From JBECKQ01 sp040235375 (GTDB lineage: Bacteria; Planctomycetota; Phycisphaerae; UBA1845): a stretch of 38,695 nucleotides of DNA. Where the stretch lies: the NCBI GenBank assembly GCA_040235375.1, contig JBECKQ010000357.1:1-38695 (forward strand), read 5' to 3'. Under the pieces are notes generated by a model. That model was not told where the DNA came from, did no database searches, and saw only the letters and a list, made by a program, of their open reading frames with translations. Below, piece after piece: positions 7,073 through 14,984 of the stretch (position 1 is its first letter; each line of letters opens with the position of its first letter). A program made the position numbers and the translations under genes.

Positions 7073-9685
7073 ATGAAAGCGGACCGCTCGGCCCGACCCT
7101 TCGCCCGTCGCATACTTCCCGTAATGTTGGCGGCGTGCCTGTGTTCGCGAGCCATCGCGGACGAGGTCATCGTGGACAACGCCGACAGCGCGTTCACCGT
7201 TCTGTCGGGGTCGTGGTCGACGGCAACGGATACGAACCAATGGGGCAGCGACTACCGCTACATAGACAGCAGGACCAGCCCTCCCGGCGAAGTTGAATGG
7301 CGGCCCGACCTGCCGAGCGGCGGACAATATGACGTTTCCGTATGGTATCCATCCGCGAACCGGCCACCCGCCAATGCCCAATACACGGTCCATTACGACG
7401 GCGGCACATTCACGGTCGCGGTGGATCAGCAGCAGAACGGGGGACAGTGGAACAGCCTGGGCACGTTTGCGTTCGCCGCGGGAACGACTGGACGTGTAAC
7501 GCTGACCAGCCAGGCCCAGTGGAACCGCAACGTGAACGCGGACGCCGTGCGGTTCCGCACGCTCGCGCCGGTGAATCTGACGGTGGCGGTCGAGCCGGCG
7601 GATGGAGGCGTCACCGTGCCGGCCGCCGGCGGACCATATCCGCGAGACCCGTACGAGGTCGTCGCCATTCAGGCCGTCGCAGGGCCGGACCTGGAGTTCA
7701 AGTATTGGACTGTCTCGGCCGGTGCCCAAGCGGCCAATCCCAGCGCCGCGACAACAACTGTGGTGATGGACCTCGACAAAACGGTGACCGCGGTATTCGG
7801 TCCGGCCGATCCCCAGTTTCGCGGCTTCTGGGCCGATGCATTCCACGACGGCATGCAGACCAGCAGCCAGATCGATGCGATGATCAATGCGGCTGCGACC
7901 GGCAACTACAACGCCATCCTGCCGGAAGTGATGGCCTTTCAGGATAACGAAGTGGGCTCGCACGGGGCCTATTGGCAGTCGAACGCCATCGCCCGCTCGA
8001 CCTACGTGACGGCCCAGCTCGACCCGCTCGCGTACATGGTCCAGCAGGCGCACGCCAACGGCATCGAGCTGCACCCGTGGCTGGTGGCGTTCCGAGTGGC
8101 GAGCACGTGGCCGCCGGCGGGGCATCCGGGGATGCCGCCGGAATGGCTGATGGTGCCGCGGGCCGCGATCGGCACGATTGCTCCCGTCGATGGCTACTAC
8201 GTGCTAGACCCCGGTTCGCCGGACGTGCAGGAGTACCTGGTGTCGATCGTGCGCGAAATCGTGACGAACTACGACGTGGACGGCGTTCACTGGGATTACA
8301 TCCGGTACGTCACCACGGACGCCGGCTATCCGGCCGACTTGAGCTACGCCAACTCCAGCCTTGCCCGCTTTCAGGCCATCACCGGGCGAACGGACGTGCC
8401 CGCCACGAGTGATGCCCAGTGGAATGACTTTCGCCGCCGCACGATCACGGAGCTGATCCGAAGAGTCCGTGCCGAGATCGCCGCGGCCAATCCCGATCCC
8501 CAGCACCCTCTGCGCCACTCCGCGGCATTGATCACGTGGGGCGACGCCCCGGTGAGCTTTACAAGCACGAGCGCATACGGCCTGTTCCAGGATTGGGAAG
8601 TCTGGCTCGAGCGGGGGTATCTCGATGCAGGCATTCCCATGTGCTATTACCGGGAAACGCAGTACCCCACGTGGTATCGCCATTGGGTCGACGCAGCGAT
8701 CGGGTGGCGTCACAACCGCCAGATGTTCATCGGCCCTGGCGTCTATTTGAACACTCCGGCCGACAGCGTCTCGCAGATTCAGTACGCACTGAACGCGGGC
8801 GCGGACGGGATCGTGACCTATTCCTACGCGGTGACACGCAGCGACAGTTCGGACTACGCGGCATGGTATCCCTATGTTGCCGCCCAGGTGTCCGCGCAGC
8901 CGGCGCCGACGCCGGAGATGCCGTGGTACGATCCGGCCACGGCAACGGAAGGAACGGCCTGGGGGCGAGTTTACGACCTGACCACGGACGAGCCGATCGA
9001 CAACTCCACCGTCACCGTCGCCGGCGTCGGATCCGCGCAGACCGACGGCAACGGGCTGTACGTGATGACGATGATTCCGGCCACGCAGGCGGGCCTGCCT
9101 TACGATGTCACCGCGTCGTACGCAGGCTACAACGATCGTACGTTGACGGCCGTGGTGACCGCCGGTGGCCTCGCCCGGCTCGATATCGCGCTCGGGGGCT
9201 GCGCCGCCGATGCCGAGTGCAGTGACGGCGTATTCTGCAATGGCGCCGAAACTTGTGACGCCCAAGGCCAGTGCCAGCCGGGCACACCGCCGGCCTGCGA
9301 TGACGGTGTGGACTGCACCATCGACTCGTGCAACGCCGGCAGCGACAGTTGCGAGCACGTGCCCGACGACGGCAGTTGCGACAACGGCGTGTTCTGCGAC
9401 GGCGCGGAAACCTGTGACGCCTTGCTCGGCTGCCAGGCCGGCAGCAATCCCTGCGCGGGCGACGAGTGGTGCGATGCGACCGGCACCACCTGCATCGTAT
9501 ATGGTAGCGGCGATTGCGATGGCGACGCCGACCGCGATCTTGCCGACTTCGCGTCGTTTCAGCTTTGCTTCGCGCAGTCGGGAGAGCCGACCTGCCGGTG
9601 TGGCAATCTCACCGGAGCGGACGGCACGATCGATCTGGACGATTACGAGGCGTTCGCCCAGCAGATGAGCGGGCCGCAGCCCTGA
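7073..9685 (+). CDS. secreted GHL10-type glycosidase-like mosaic protein with dockerin-like end
   Basis: The product is 870 residues; GGAGGAGG lies about 5 nt before the ATG. Domains in order: signal peptide 1-29; golvesin-like beta domain 33-163 (VIVDNADSAF, YRYIDS, ADAVRFR); a bacterial repeat domain ~166-243 (VAVEPADGG...KTVTAVFG); a GHL10/DUF187 TIM barrel ~247-605, with FRGFWADAF, ELHPWLVAFRV and the signature DVDGVHWDYIRYV at 401-413; a carboxypeptidase-regulatory-like beta sandwich ~626-707; two Cys-rich CDDG/CSDG repeats 709-807; and a dockerin-like pair of acidic loops 812-866 (DCDGDADRDLADF, ADGTIDLDDYEAF). GHL10 proteins are predicted polysaccharide hydrolases. The tail is typical of planctomycete extracellular proteins and may bind calcium or tether the enzyme. 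It forms its own transcription unit. Confidence 0.85.
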   Translation: MKADRSARPFARRILPVMLAACLCSRAIADEVIVDNADSAFTVLSGSWSTATDTNQWGSDYRYIDSRTSPPGEVEWRPDLPSGGQYDVSVWYPSANRPPANAQYTVHYDGGTFTVAVDQQQNGGQWNSLGTFAFAAGTTGRVTLTSQAQWNRNVNADAVRFRTLAPVNLTVAVEPADGGVTVPAAGGPYPRDPYEVVAIQAVAGPDLEFKYWTVSAGAQAANPSAATTTVVMDLDKTVTAVFGPADPQFRGFWADAFHDGMQTSSQIDAMINAAATGNYNAILPEVMAFQDNEVGSHGAYWQSNAIARSTYVTAQLDPLAYMVQQAHANGIELHPWLVAFRVASTWPPAGHPGMPPEWLMVPRAAIGTIAPVDGYYVLDPGSPDVQEYLVSIVREIVTNYDVDGVHWDYIRYVTTDAGYPADLSYANSSLARFQAITGRTDVPATSDAQWNDFRRRTITELIRRVRAEIAAANPDPQHPLRHSAALITWGDAPVSFTSTSAYGLFQDWEVWLERGYLDAGIPMCYYRETQYPTWYRHWVDAAIGWRHNRQMFIGPGVYLNTPADSVSQIQYALNAGADGIVTYSYAVTRSDSSDYAAWYPYVAAQVSAQPAPTPEMPWYDPATATEGTAWGRVYDLTTDEPIDNSTVTVAGVGSAQTDGNGLYVMTMIPATQAGLPYDVTASYAGYNDRTLTAVVTAGGLARLDIALGGCAADAECSDGVFCNGAETCDAQGQCQPGTPPACDDGVDCTIDSCNAGSDSCEHVPDDGSCDNGVFCDGAETCDALLGCQAGSNPCAGDEWCDATGTTCIVYGSGDCDGDADRDLADFASFQLCFAQSGEPTCRCGNLTGADGTIDLDDYEAFAQQMSGPQP

Positions 9686-9954
9686 CATTTGCAGAGGCGA
9701 GAGCACCAATTCACGTCGATCCGGCCCCGGGGGATCCCCGACGTTGCGAACTGGGGGAGCCGTGTATAGATTGTTGTGGCACGGCGGATCATCGACGACT
9801 GCACGAATGGCGCCGAGGCGGTCGGATGATGAGGGGGGCGAGGCGGGACTGATTCTCACGGTGTGAATTTCGGGTCGGCATCCTCCGTACCTATGACCAG
9901 CCGGGAGGGCCGGGACTGCAAACTGGGCCTAGGCCGGTCGCGGAGCACATCGAT

Positions 9955-11988
9955 ATGGTGTTCAACATGCGCAAGGCACTCGTCTGTATGCTGACCATCG
10001 TTATCGCCCCGTCGGGTGCGATCGCGCACGAGACCGATCAGTACACCGTTCCAGAAAGTCGCGTATTCGCCGATCTCGGACCGTACTACACGCAGGTCTA
10101 CTACAACAAGATCACGTCCGCGGTTGCCAAGGTCAACGCACGGATCGAAGCCGCCCGGCGCCGGGGGGCGTCCAATGCGGAGATGCGCCGGCTGCAATCG
10201 CCCGCCACCATCGCGACGGCCGTTCTGTTTGAAGTCACGCCGGTGGCGGTAATGGTCGAGATGGAAGAGCTGTCGCTGCACGCTGCCGCAATGCAGGAGC
10301 GCTATCCCGGTCTGATCGTCGCCTATCGGCCGTGGTCGTGGATATACGACAATTGGGCGCTCGTCCTGGACATTACCAAGCTCATGCGCCAGAAACGCAT
10401 TTCCACAGTCATGGTGAACGGGACCTACCTGGGAACTGACAAGTTCGCTCACTTTATTCACGTCGGGTATCTTTACTATTGCAACTATCGCAACGGCATT
10501 GCCCACGGCCTCACCGAGGAGGAGGCCAGCCAGCGTGCGGCCGGGCTCGGCGTCGGCGTCACGTCGTTCCTGTCGGAGGACGGCCTGCTGGGGATGTTCT
10601 TGACCGGCATTCGCTCGAATGCCGATCTCACCGCGAATTACGCAGGCATGCTGTTTTTTCGAAATCTCACAGAGGAAGTGCGACTTCACGGCAAGATGCG
10701 CGGGCCGATGCTCGTCCGCCACGGCGACCTCTGGAAGCTTAGCGATCGGGTTGGGCCGCATACCGATTTCTTTGTCCTCTTCGTGTCCGATCACTGGGAC
10801 GAAGCGCTGAATCCCTGCGTGTTTGACATCCTGACCGACGCGCTCATTCGTACCAGCGTGAAGGCGCGATGCCCACGCCTGCTGTACTGGTACCGCGACG
10901 TGAATGGCGAGCCGCGGACCAGGCGTCAGTTCCTGGACATTCAGGAGAAACTGGCGACCTACTTCGGCGAACCGTACGACCGCGCGGGGTCGATCGACAA
11001 GATGGTGAGCATCGCGAACTGCTGTTTTCCCGAGGACGATGCGGCCGACGTGCCGCCGGACCTGGCGTTGTTTCGGGCGGCCGAGGCCGGCGACATCGAC
11101 GGAATGCAGCGGGCCATCGACGCCGGGGCTCGTATCAACGCCCGTCGCGAGGCGGACGCAGGACCGCGCGGAACCGCCGGCGCCACGCCGCTGCACGCCG
11201 CCGCGGCTCGAGGACAGGTTGACGCGATTGCGTTTCTGCTTGATCGGGGAGCGGCCCCCAATGCGCGGACGGAGCGCGGCGTGAGTCCGCTGCACAAAGC
11301 CGTAAGTTGGTCTCAGGCGGCCGAGCGACTGATCGACGGCGGGGCCGACATCGATGCCACCGATGAGTTGGGACGCACGCCGTTGCACTGGGCGATACGC
11401 GCCGCCGCGGATGATACCTTCGATCTGCTCGTGGACCGGGGCGCTTCGCTCGAGATCGCGGATGTTGACGGCGACCGGCCCCTCCATTGTGCGGCGCGGC
11501 GAGGTGATGTTACGGCGGTCCGCGCACTTCTCCAGCACGATGCGGAGGTCGACGCCGTCGCAATGTACGGTATCAGGCCGCTGCACCTTGCGGCGCGCCG
11601 CGGCGAAGAGCGGATCGTCGAATTGCTCCTGGATCAGGGGGCCGCGGTCGACGCCCGTGACGACTTTGGCTGCACGGCCCTGCATGATGCCGCGGCGTAC
11701 GACCGGCGCGAGGTTGCGGTCGTCCTGGTGGAACGCGGCGCCAATGCCGATGCGAAGGACGAGCATGGCACGACGCCGCTGCATCGCGCAGCGCGGGCGG
11801 GGCACGTCGCGGTCGCCGCGGTGTTGCTCGACAGCGGCGCCGACGCGCGGTTGGCCAACGCGTTCGGCCATACGCCGCAGGACGAGGCCCGTTTCGGCCG
11901 GAACCCGCGGCTGCTGAAGATGCTCGAACAGGCGCACCAGCGGGAGGAGGACAAGGCGGCGGCCGTCGCCTTCAGGCATTCGGATTGA
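9955..11988 (+). CDS. secreted ankyrin-repeat protein with an uncharacterised N-terminal domain
   Basis: The product is 677 residues. ATG 9955 has GGAG 9 nt upstream; an in-frame ATG at 9967 is possible. Residues 1-24 are a signal peptide (MVFNMRKALVCMLTIVIAPS, then GAIA). Residues ~30-360 form a domain I cannot name. It contains TDKFAHFIHVGYLYY (161-175) and SNADLTANYAGMLFFRNL, the latter preceded by a helical GLGVGVTSFLSEDGLLG stretch; His, Asp and Asn in these strings could be active-site residues. Residues ~368-655 are about nine ankyrin repeats (ATPLHAAAARG, GRTPLHWAI, GTTPLHRAARAGH). Ankyrins mediate protein contacts, here probably in the periplasm. A lipoprotein gene starts 4 nt after the stop. 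A weak promoter-like pair, TTGCGA and TATAGA (9744-9770), lies upstream. Confidence 0.83.
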   Translation: MVFNMRKALVCMLTIVIAPSGAIAHETDQYTVPESRVFADLGPYYTQVYYNKITSAVAKVNARIEAARRRGASNAEMRRLQSPATIATAVLFEVTPVAVMVEMEELSLHAAAMQERYPGLIVAYRPWSWIYDNWALVLDITKLMRQKRISTVMVNGTYLGTDKFAHFIHVGYLYYCNYRNGIAHGLTEEEASQRAAGLGVGVTSFLSEDGLLGMFLTGIRSNADLTANYAGMLFFRNLTEEVRLHGKMRGPMLVRHGDLWKLSDRVGPHTDFFVLFVSDHWDEALNPCVFDILTDALIRTSVKARCPRLLYWYRDVNGEPRTRRQFLDIQEKLATYFGEPYDRAGSIDKMVSIANCCFPEDDAADVPPDLALFRAAEAGDIDGMQRAIDAGARINARREADAGPRGTAGATPLHAAAARGQVDAIAFLLDRGAAPNARTERGVSPLHKAVSWSQAAERLIDGGADIDATDELGRTPLHWAIRAAADDTFDLLVDRGASLEIADVDGDRPLHCAARRGDVTAVRALLQHDAEVDAVAMYGIRPLHLAARRGEERIVELLLDQGAAVDARDDFGCTALHDAAAYDRREVAVVLVERGANADAKDEHGTTPLHRAARAGHVAVAAVLLDSGADARLANAFGHTPQDEARFGRNPRLLKMLEQAHQREEDKAAAVAFRHSD

Positions 11989-11992
11989 GACG

Positions 11993-12610
11993 ATGAGAAG
12001 TCTTGGCGCGGCAGTGCTGTTGTGCATGGGAGCGTGCCTTGCCACCGGCTGTGCGAGCGGGCAACCCATCGAGCAATGGCAGCGCGGCGTTACGCAGTAC
12101 ATCCAGCACTGCGGCAACGGCGACCCGAACGTGCTGCGGGAGGCTGCCCAGTTGCGGTCGCCGCGCGACCTGCGACTCGCGCGCGTTACGTTCGGGGTGA
12201 ACAACGTCGGAGGTGGACCGCCGTTCTCGCCCGCGCGCGACGCCCAGGGCGTGCTCGTCGGCCATCCCCAGGTGGACGGCCGTCGGTGGTACGTGTTCCT
12301 TGTCGGCATCGTTGCCCGCGAGGCAACGCTGGATGCCTCATCGCACGGCGTGAAAGACATACGCCTGGTCTGCCTTGACGCCGAGCGAGGTTCGTATCGC
12401 TGGCGCGTCAGCCCGCCTGACGAGGTATCGCTCGACCGGTACCGTGCCGCCGCAGTCGCCGGGCCGCCGACCTTTCCCGGCGAAGCGGACGTCTTCAGGC
12501 TCAGCGTGTCCGGCGGCGAGGTTTCCGTGCGCGAGGAGCGATCCGGGGCCAGGTGGACGCTGGCTGTGCGCAGGAAACCTGCCGAATCGCCTTCCGTCAC
12601 CGCAAGGTAA
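11993..12610 (+). CDS. lipoprotein of unknown function, co-transcribed with the ankyrin gene
   Basis: The product is 205 residues. The ATG lies 4 nt after the ankyrin stop, so the two are almost certainly translationally coupled. The N-terminus MRSLGAAVLLCMGACLATGC ends in a lipobox with lipidated Cys20. The mature part has beta-rich stretches (LRLARVTFGVNNV, RWYVFLVGIVAREATLDASS, DIRLVCLDAERGSYRWRV) and no catalytic motif I recognise. The coupling suggests it partners the secreted ankyrin protein at the membrane; that is inference. A 919-codon open frame on the opposite strand spans both genes and is a GC-rich shadow. Confidence 0.75.
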   Translation: MRSLGAAVLLCMGACLATGCASGQPIEQWQRGVTQYIQHCGNGDPNVLREAAQLRSPRDLRLARVTFGVNNVGGGPPFSPARDAQGVLVGHPQVDGRRWYVFLVGIVAREATLDASSHGVKDIRLVCLDAERGSYRWRVSPPDEVSLDRYRAAAVAGPPTFPGEADVFRLSVSGGEVSVREERSGARWTLAVRRKPAESPSVTAR

Positions 12611-12967
12611 GCCACCTTTCGTTGCTGTAATCCGCCGCTTCGTCGCGCTCGCGCGGACCCTGGCGGCCCATATCCCAGGTTGCTTCACAGAGTCTGCAAT
12701 GGCGACTTCTCGGCGTCCGGTATTTCCCTATCGGCTGAACGCATTGGAGTTTAAGGCTGCGATATGCGGCCTCGGACCGCGTCCTAAGTCCTGAACGGGG
12801 TCGTACCTCGCCTCAACACCGCGCCGGCCCTATCCACGGAAGCGAGAGATCAGGCAAGAATGATGAGCGCGGTAACGCACGGGCGGATGCCCCGCGGGGG
12901 GTTGCGGTGCGCTGAGGAACAATCTCTGGTCTCACGGAACCAGAGAGCAGCAAAAAGGAGTGAGGTC
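12611..12967. other. 357-nt leader region upstream of the Tyr-rich protein cluster
   Basis: No gene is supported. An open frame from ATG 12860 runs into the next gene, but the strong ribosome site is downstream at 12955. The notable structure is a perfect 8-bp hairpin (12923-12946) just before that ribosome site. I could not assign a promoter. Confidence 0.45.
12923..12946 (+). promoter_or_regulatory. hairpin in the 5' leader just before a ribosome binding site
   Basis: TCTCTGGT (12923-12930) and ACCAGAGA (12939-12946) pair perfectly around an 8-nt loop. The stem ends 8 nt before AAGGAG (12955-12960). It could protect the mRNA or modulate initiation; it is too short to be called a known riboswitch. 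Confidence 0.4.
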
Positions 12968-14341
12968 ATGCGACATTGGCGACGTACGGTCCGTAATCCC
13001 TGGAGCGGGCGTGCAGCGGTGCTGGCGGTGGTGGTCGCGGCGGTCGGCTTTGCGCAGCCGGCGCCCGGCCAGGCGAACCGGTATGACTACCAGTACGAAT
13101 ACGGGCCCTACGAAAATCAATTCGGGCAGACGGTGACCAACTGGGGAGACCGGTTCGACTACGACAGTGGAGTCAATCCGCCCGCTTGGTACTACGGACC
13201 ACCCGGGGCGTACGATTACGAGTACTATGGTCCGTATTCCGATTATTACAACAACGACTACGATTATCCGTACAATGATTACGAGTACGGTTATCATTAC
13301 GACCCATACACGGACGAATGGGAATACGGATACTACTATGATCCCTACGCGTACAACGGTTTGCCGTACTACGACGAGTACGGCAACATCTACAATCCGC
13401 CATACAGGTTCCAATTCAACAGGGAGTTGACCGGCACGGTTGTGGGGCTCGATCAGCTTCGTTCGCAGATCGGCCTGCCCGACAGCGTTCGCCTGCGCAT
13501 CCGCACGCCCGGCGGCCAGGTCCGGTCCATCATGCTGGGGGACGTTGCTTTCGTTGGGCAGCATTTGCCCTACATCCGGAAGGGCGAGCAGGTCCGTTTG
13601 CGGGGCACGGAGGTGAACGTCGACGGGCGCCGGCTGTTCCACGCCGAGCAGATCGGGACGTCCGCGGGCAGCGCTGCGATTCCACAGTACGAGTACCAAA
13701 AAGCCGTGACGGGTCGCGTGGCGAGGATCAACGCGGTCCGATCGCAGGACGGCGTGATTCGCGACGTGATCGCCACGGTTCGCACGAGCGACGGCAAGTC
13801 GGTCGACGTGCTTCTCGGATCGCCGCGGGCTCTCCAGCAAGGCGGCACGCAAGTCGTGCCCGGCGAGAAGGTGAACGTCGAGGGTTACACGCGATCGCTG
13901 AACGGGCGTACGACGTTCTTCGCCCAGAAAGTGTCTCCCGTGAAGCAGTCGCAAGGCGACAACCAGCGGACGAATCGCGTGGAGCGGAGAACGACCAGTT
14001 ACGCGTCGCAGCGTTTCGCGCCCTATTCCGCCGTTGCCAGGCATGAGACGATCCGCGGCAAGCTTCTCCGCACGCGCCCCGAGACGATCGAAGGCACACA
14101 GAACGTGCACCGCGTCGCCGAGGTGCGTGTCACCGACGGCCGGATCGCGACGGTCGACCTCGGCCCGATCTACCGGGCGGACAATCTCGATCTGCAGTCG
14201 GGCGATCGCGTCACTGTGACGGGCCTAGCGGGTCGCCTCAACGGTGAGCCGGTGCTGATCGCCCGCGCGCTGCACGTCGCCGGCAGGGAGGCGGCCACCC
14301 GGCAGAGCGCCTCCCGGCAGTCCGGCTCTTCGAATCGTTAG
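12968..14341 (+). CDS. secreted Tyr-rich protein with three tandem beta-rich domains
   Basis: The product is 457 residues. ATG 12968 follows AAGGAG (12955-12960) by 7 nt; the longer frame from 12860 is not used. Residues 1-36 are an export signal ending GQA. Residues 39-146 are low complexity, with 34 Tyr in 108 residues plus many Asp, Gly and Pro. Three copies of a ~78-residue domain follow at 152-230, 245-323 and 360-438, each running G-x-V, a middle strand with DG/GG, a VDLG-like strand, GE/GD-x-V-x-V-x-G, then NG or DG and an ALHV-like end. The pattern suggests small OB-like barrels, but the family is unnamed to me. The protein ends in a Ser/Gln/Arg tail. The same domain occurs three times in the gene at 14985, and the Tyr-rich segment recurs at 14437. 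A role in the envelope or matrix is inference. Confidence 0.8.
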   Translation: MRHWRRTVRNPWSGRAAVLAVVVAAVGFAQPAPGQANRYDYQYEYGPYENQFGQTVTNWGDRFDYDSGVNPPAWYYGPPGAYDYEYYGPYSDYYNNDYDYPYNDYEYGYHYDPYTDEWEYGYYYDPYAYNGLPYYDEYGNIYNPPYRFQFNRELTGTVVGLDQLRSQIGLPDSVRLRIRTPGGQVRSIMLGDVAFVGQHLPYIRKGEQVRLRGTEVNVDGRRLFHAEQIGTSAGSAAIPQYEYQKAVTGRVARINAVRSQDGVIRDVIATVRTSDGKSVDVLLGSPRALQQGGTQVVPGEKVNVEGYTRSLNGRTTFFAQKVSPVKQSQGDNQRTNRVERRTTSYASQRFAPYSAVARHETIRGKLLRTRPETIEGTQNVHRVAEVRVTDGRIATVDLGPIYRADNLDLQSGDRVTVTGLAGRLNGEPVLIARALHVAGREAATRQSASRQSGSSNR

Positions 14342-14436
14342 GCAACCCGCCGGCGAGCGGCGCCGCCGGTGCGCCGCCCGCCGTTGGCGTGTCGGACGTG
14401 GAAGTAAAGACCAACCAAGTACAAGGAGGCAGTTTC

Positions 14437-14874
14437 ATGAGAAACAGGTTGAAGGTGCCCTCGATGGGCTGGAGGTGGCGGCCGTGGGTCATCGGGCTGG
14501 CCGCCCTTGCTGTCGCGGCCGTCCTGGCGCCGATCACCGCGGCGGACGAGGATAGGGACGAATGGTGGGGGGAAGAGCAGGAGGAAGCGCCGTACGTATG
14601 GGGCTACGGATACGACTATCCGTATGACTACTCGTTTTATCATCCGTATTACGGGTACTACTACAGAAATCCCTACTATTGGGACGAATACCCGCCGTAC
14701 TATGGTGAGTACGGCAATTACGACGACTACGGTGAGTATTACGGCTATGCTCCCTACGGCGACGACTACGGCCGGGGCGACAACGACTGGGGCGACAACG
14801 ACTGGGGCTACGAATACTACACACCGGACTGGTATGACAGGGACAACGATTTCGACTCGTGGTACGGGGACTGA
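14437..14874 (+). CDS. small secreted Tyr/Asp/Gly-rich protein
   Basis: The product is 145 residues; AAGGAGG (14423-14429) lies 7 nt before the ATG. The N-terminus, with WRPWVIGLAALAVAAVLAPI and a cut near TAA at ~36, is an export signal with a long basic start. All 30 Tyr lie after residue 52, almost a third of that part, mixed with Asp, Gly, Pro and Trp; there is no predicted globular domain. It ends in acidic repeats, GDNDW twice from an exact 15-bp tandem repeat. It lies 95 nt after the previous gene, whose Tyr-rich segment it resembles, and 110 nt before the next. It may be a structural or self-assembling surface protein; nothing in the sequence proves a function. Confidence 0.75.
   Translation: MRNRLKVPSMGWRWRPWVIGLAALAVAAVLAPITAADEDRDEWWGEEQEEAPYVWGYGYDYPYDYSFYHPYYGYYYRNPYYWDEYPPYYGEYGNYDDYGEYYGYAPYGDDYGRGDNDWGDNDWGYEYYTPDWYDRDNDFDSWYGD
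14776..14805 (+). repeat. exact 15-bp tandem duplication inside the Tyr-rich gene
   Basis: The unit GGCGACAACGACTGG occurs at 14776-14790 and again at 14791-14805, encoding GDNDW twice. It looks like recent slippage and shows how the low-complexity tail can grow without frameshift. Confidence 0.85.
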
Positions 14875-14984
14875 CGAGTTCCGCCGCCGTGAGGGCTTTC
14901 GGGCGTGCCGTTCTCGGCGGCGCGGGGCTCCGAGCACATGTGCCTTGAACTTATCCTTGAGAAACCGAGAGTGAGGTATAGACC

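Noticed and set aside
6467..8125. A 552-codon minus-strand frame across the UroD/GHL10 junction
   Set aside because: It crosses two well-supported plus-strand genes and their promoter region and shows no recognisable domain.
9955..12610. Ankyrin protein plus lipoprotein as a toxin-immunity pair
   Set aside because: No toxin motif or secretion-system marker is visible, and the lipoprotein is exported to the same compartment; a simple complex explains the coupling better.
9856..12615. A 919-codon open frame on minus, antisense to the ankyrin and lipoprotein genes
   Set aside because: Its product is Arg/Val/His-rich with no domain, no ribosome site and no signal. The plus-strand genes have clear ankyrin repeats, a lipobox and coupled starts. 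Long antisense frames are expected in GC-rich coding DNA.
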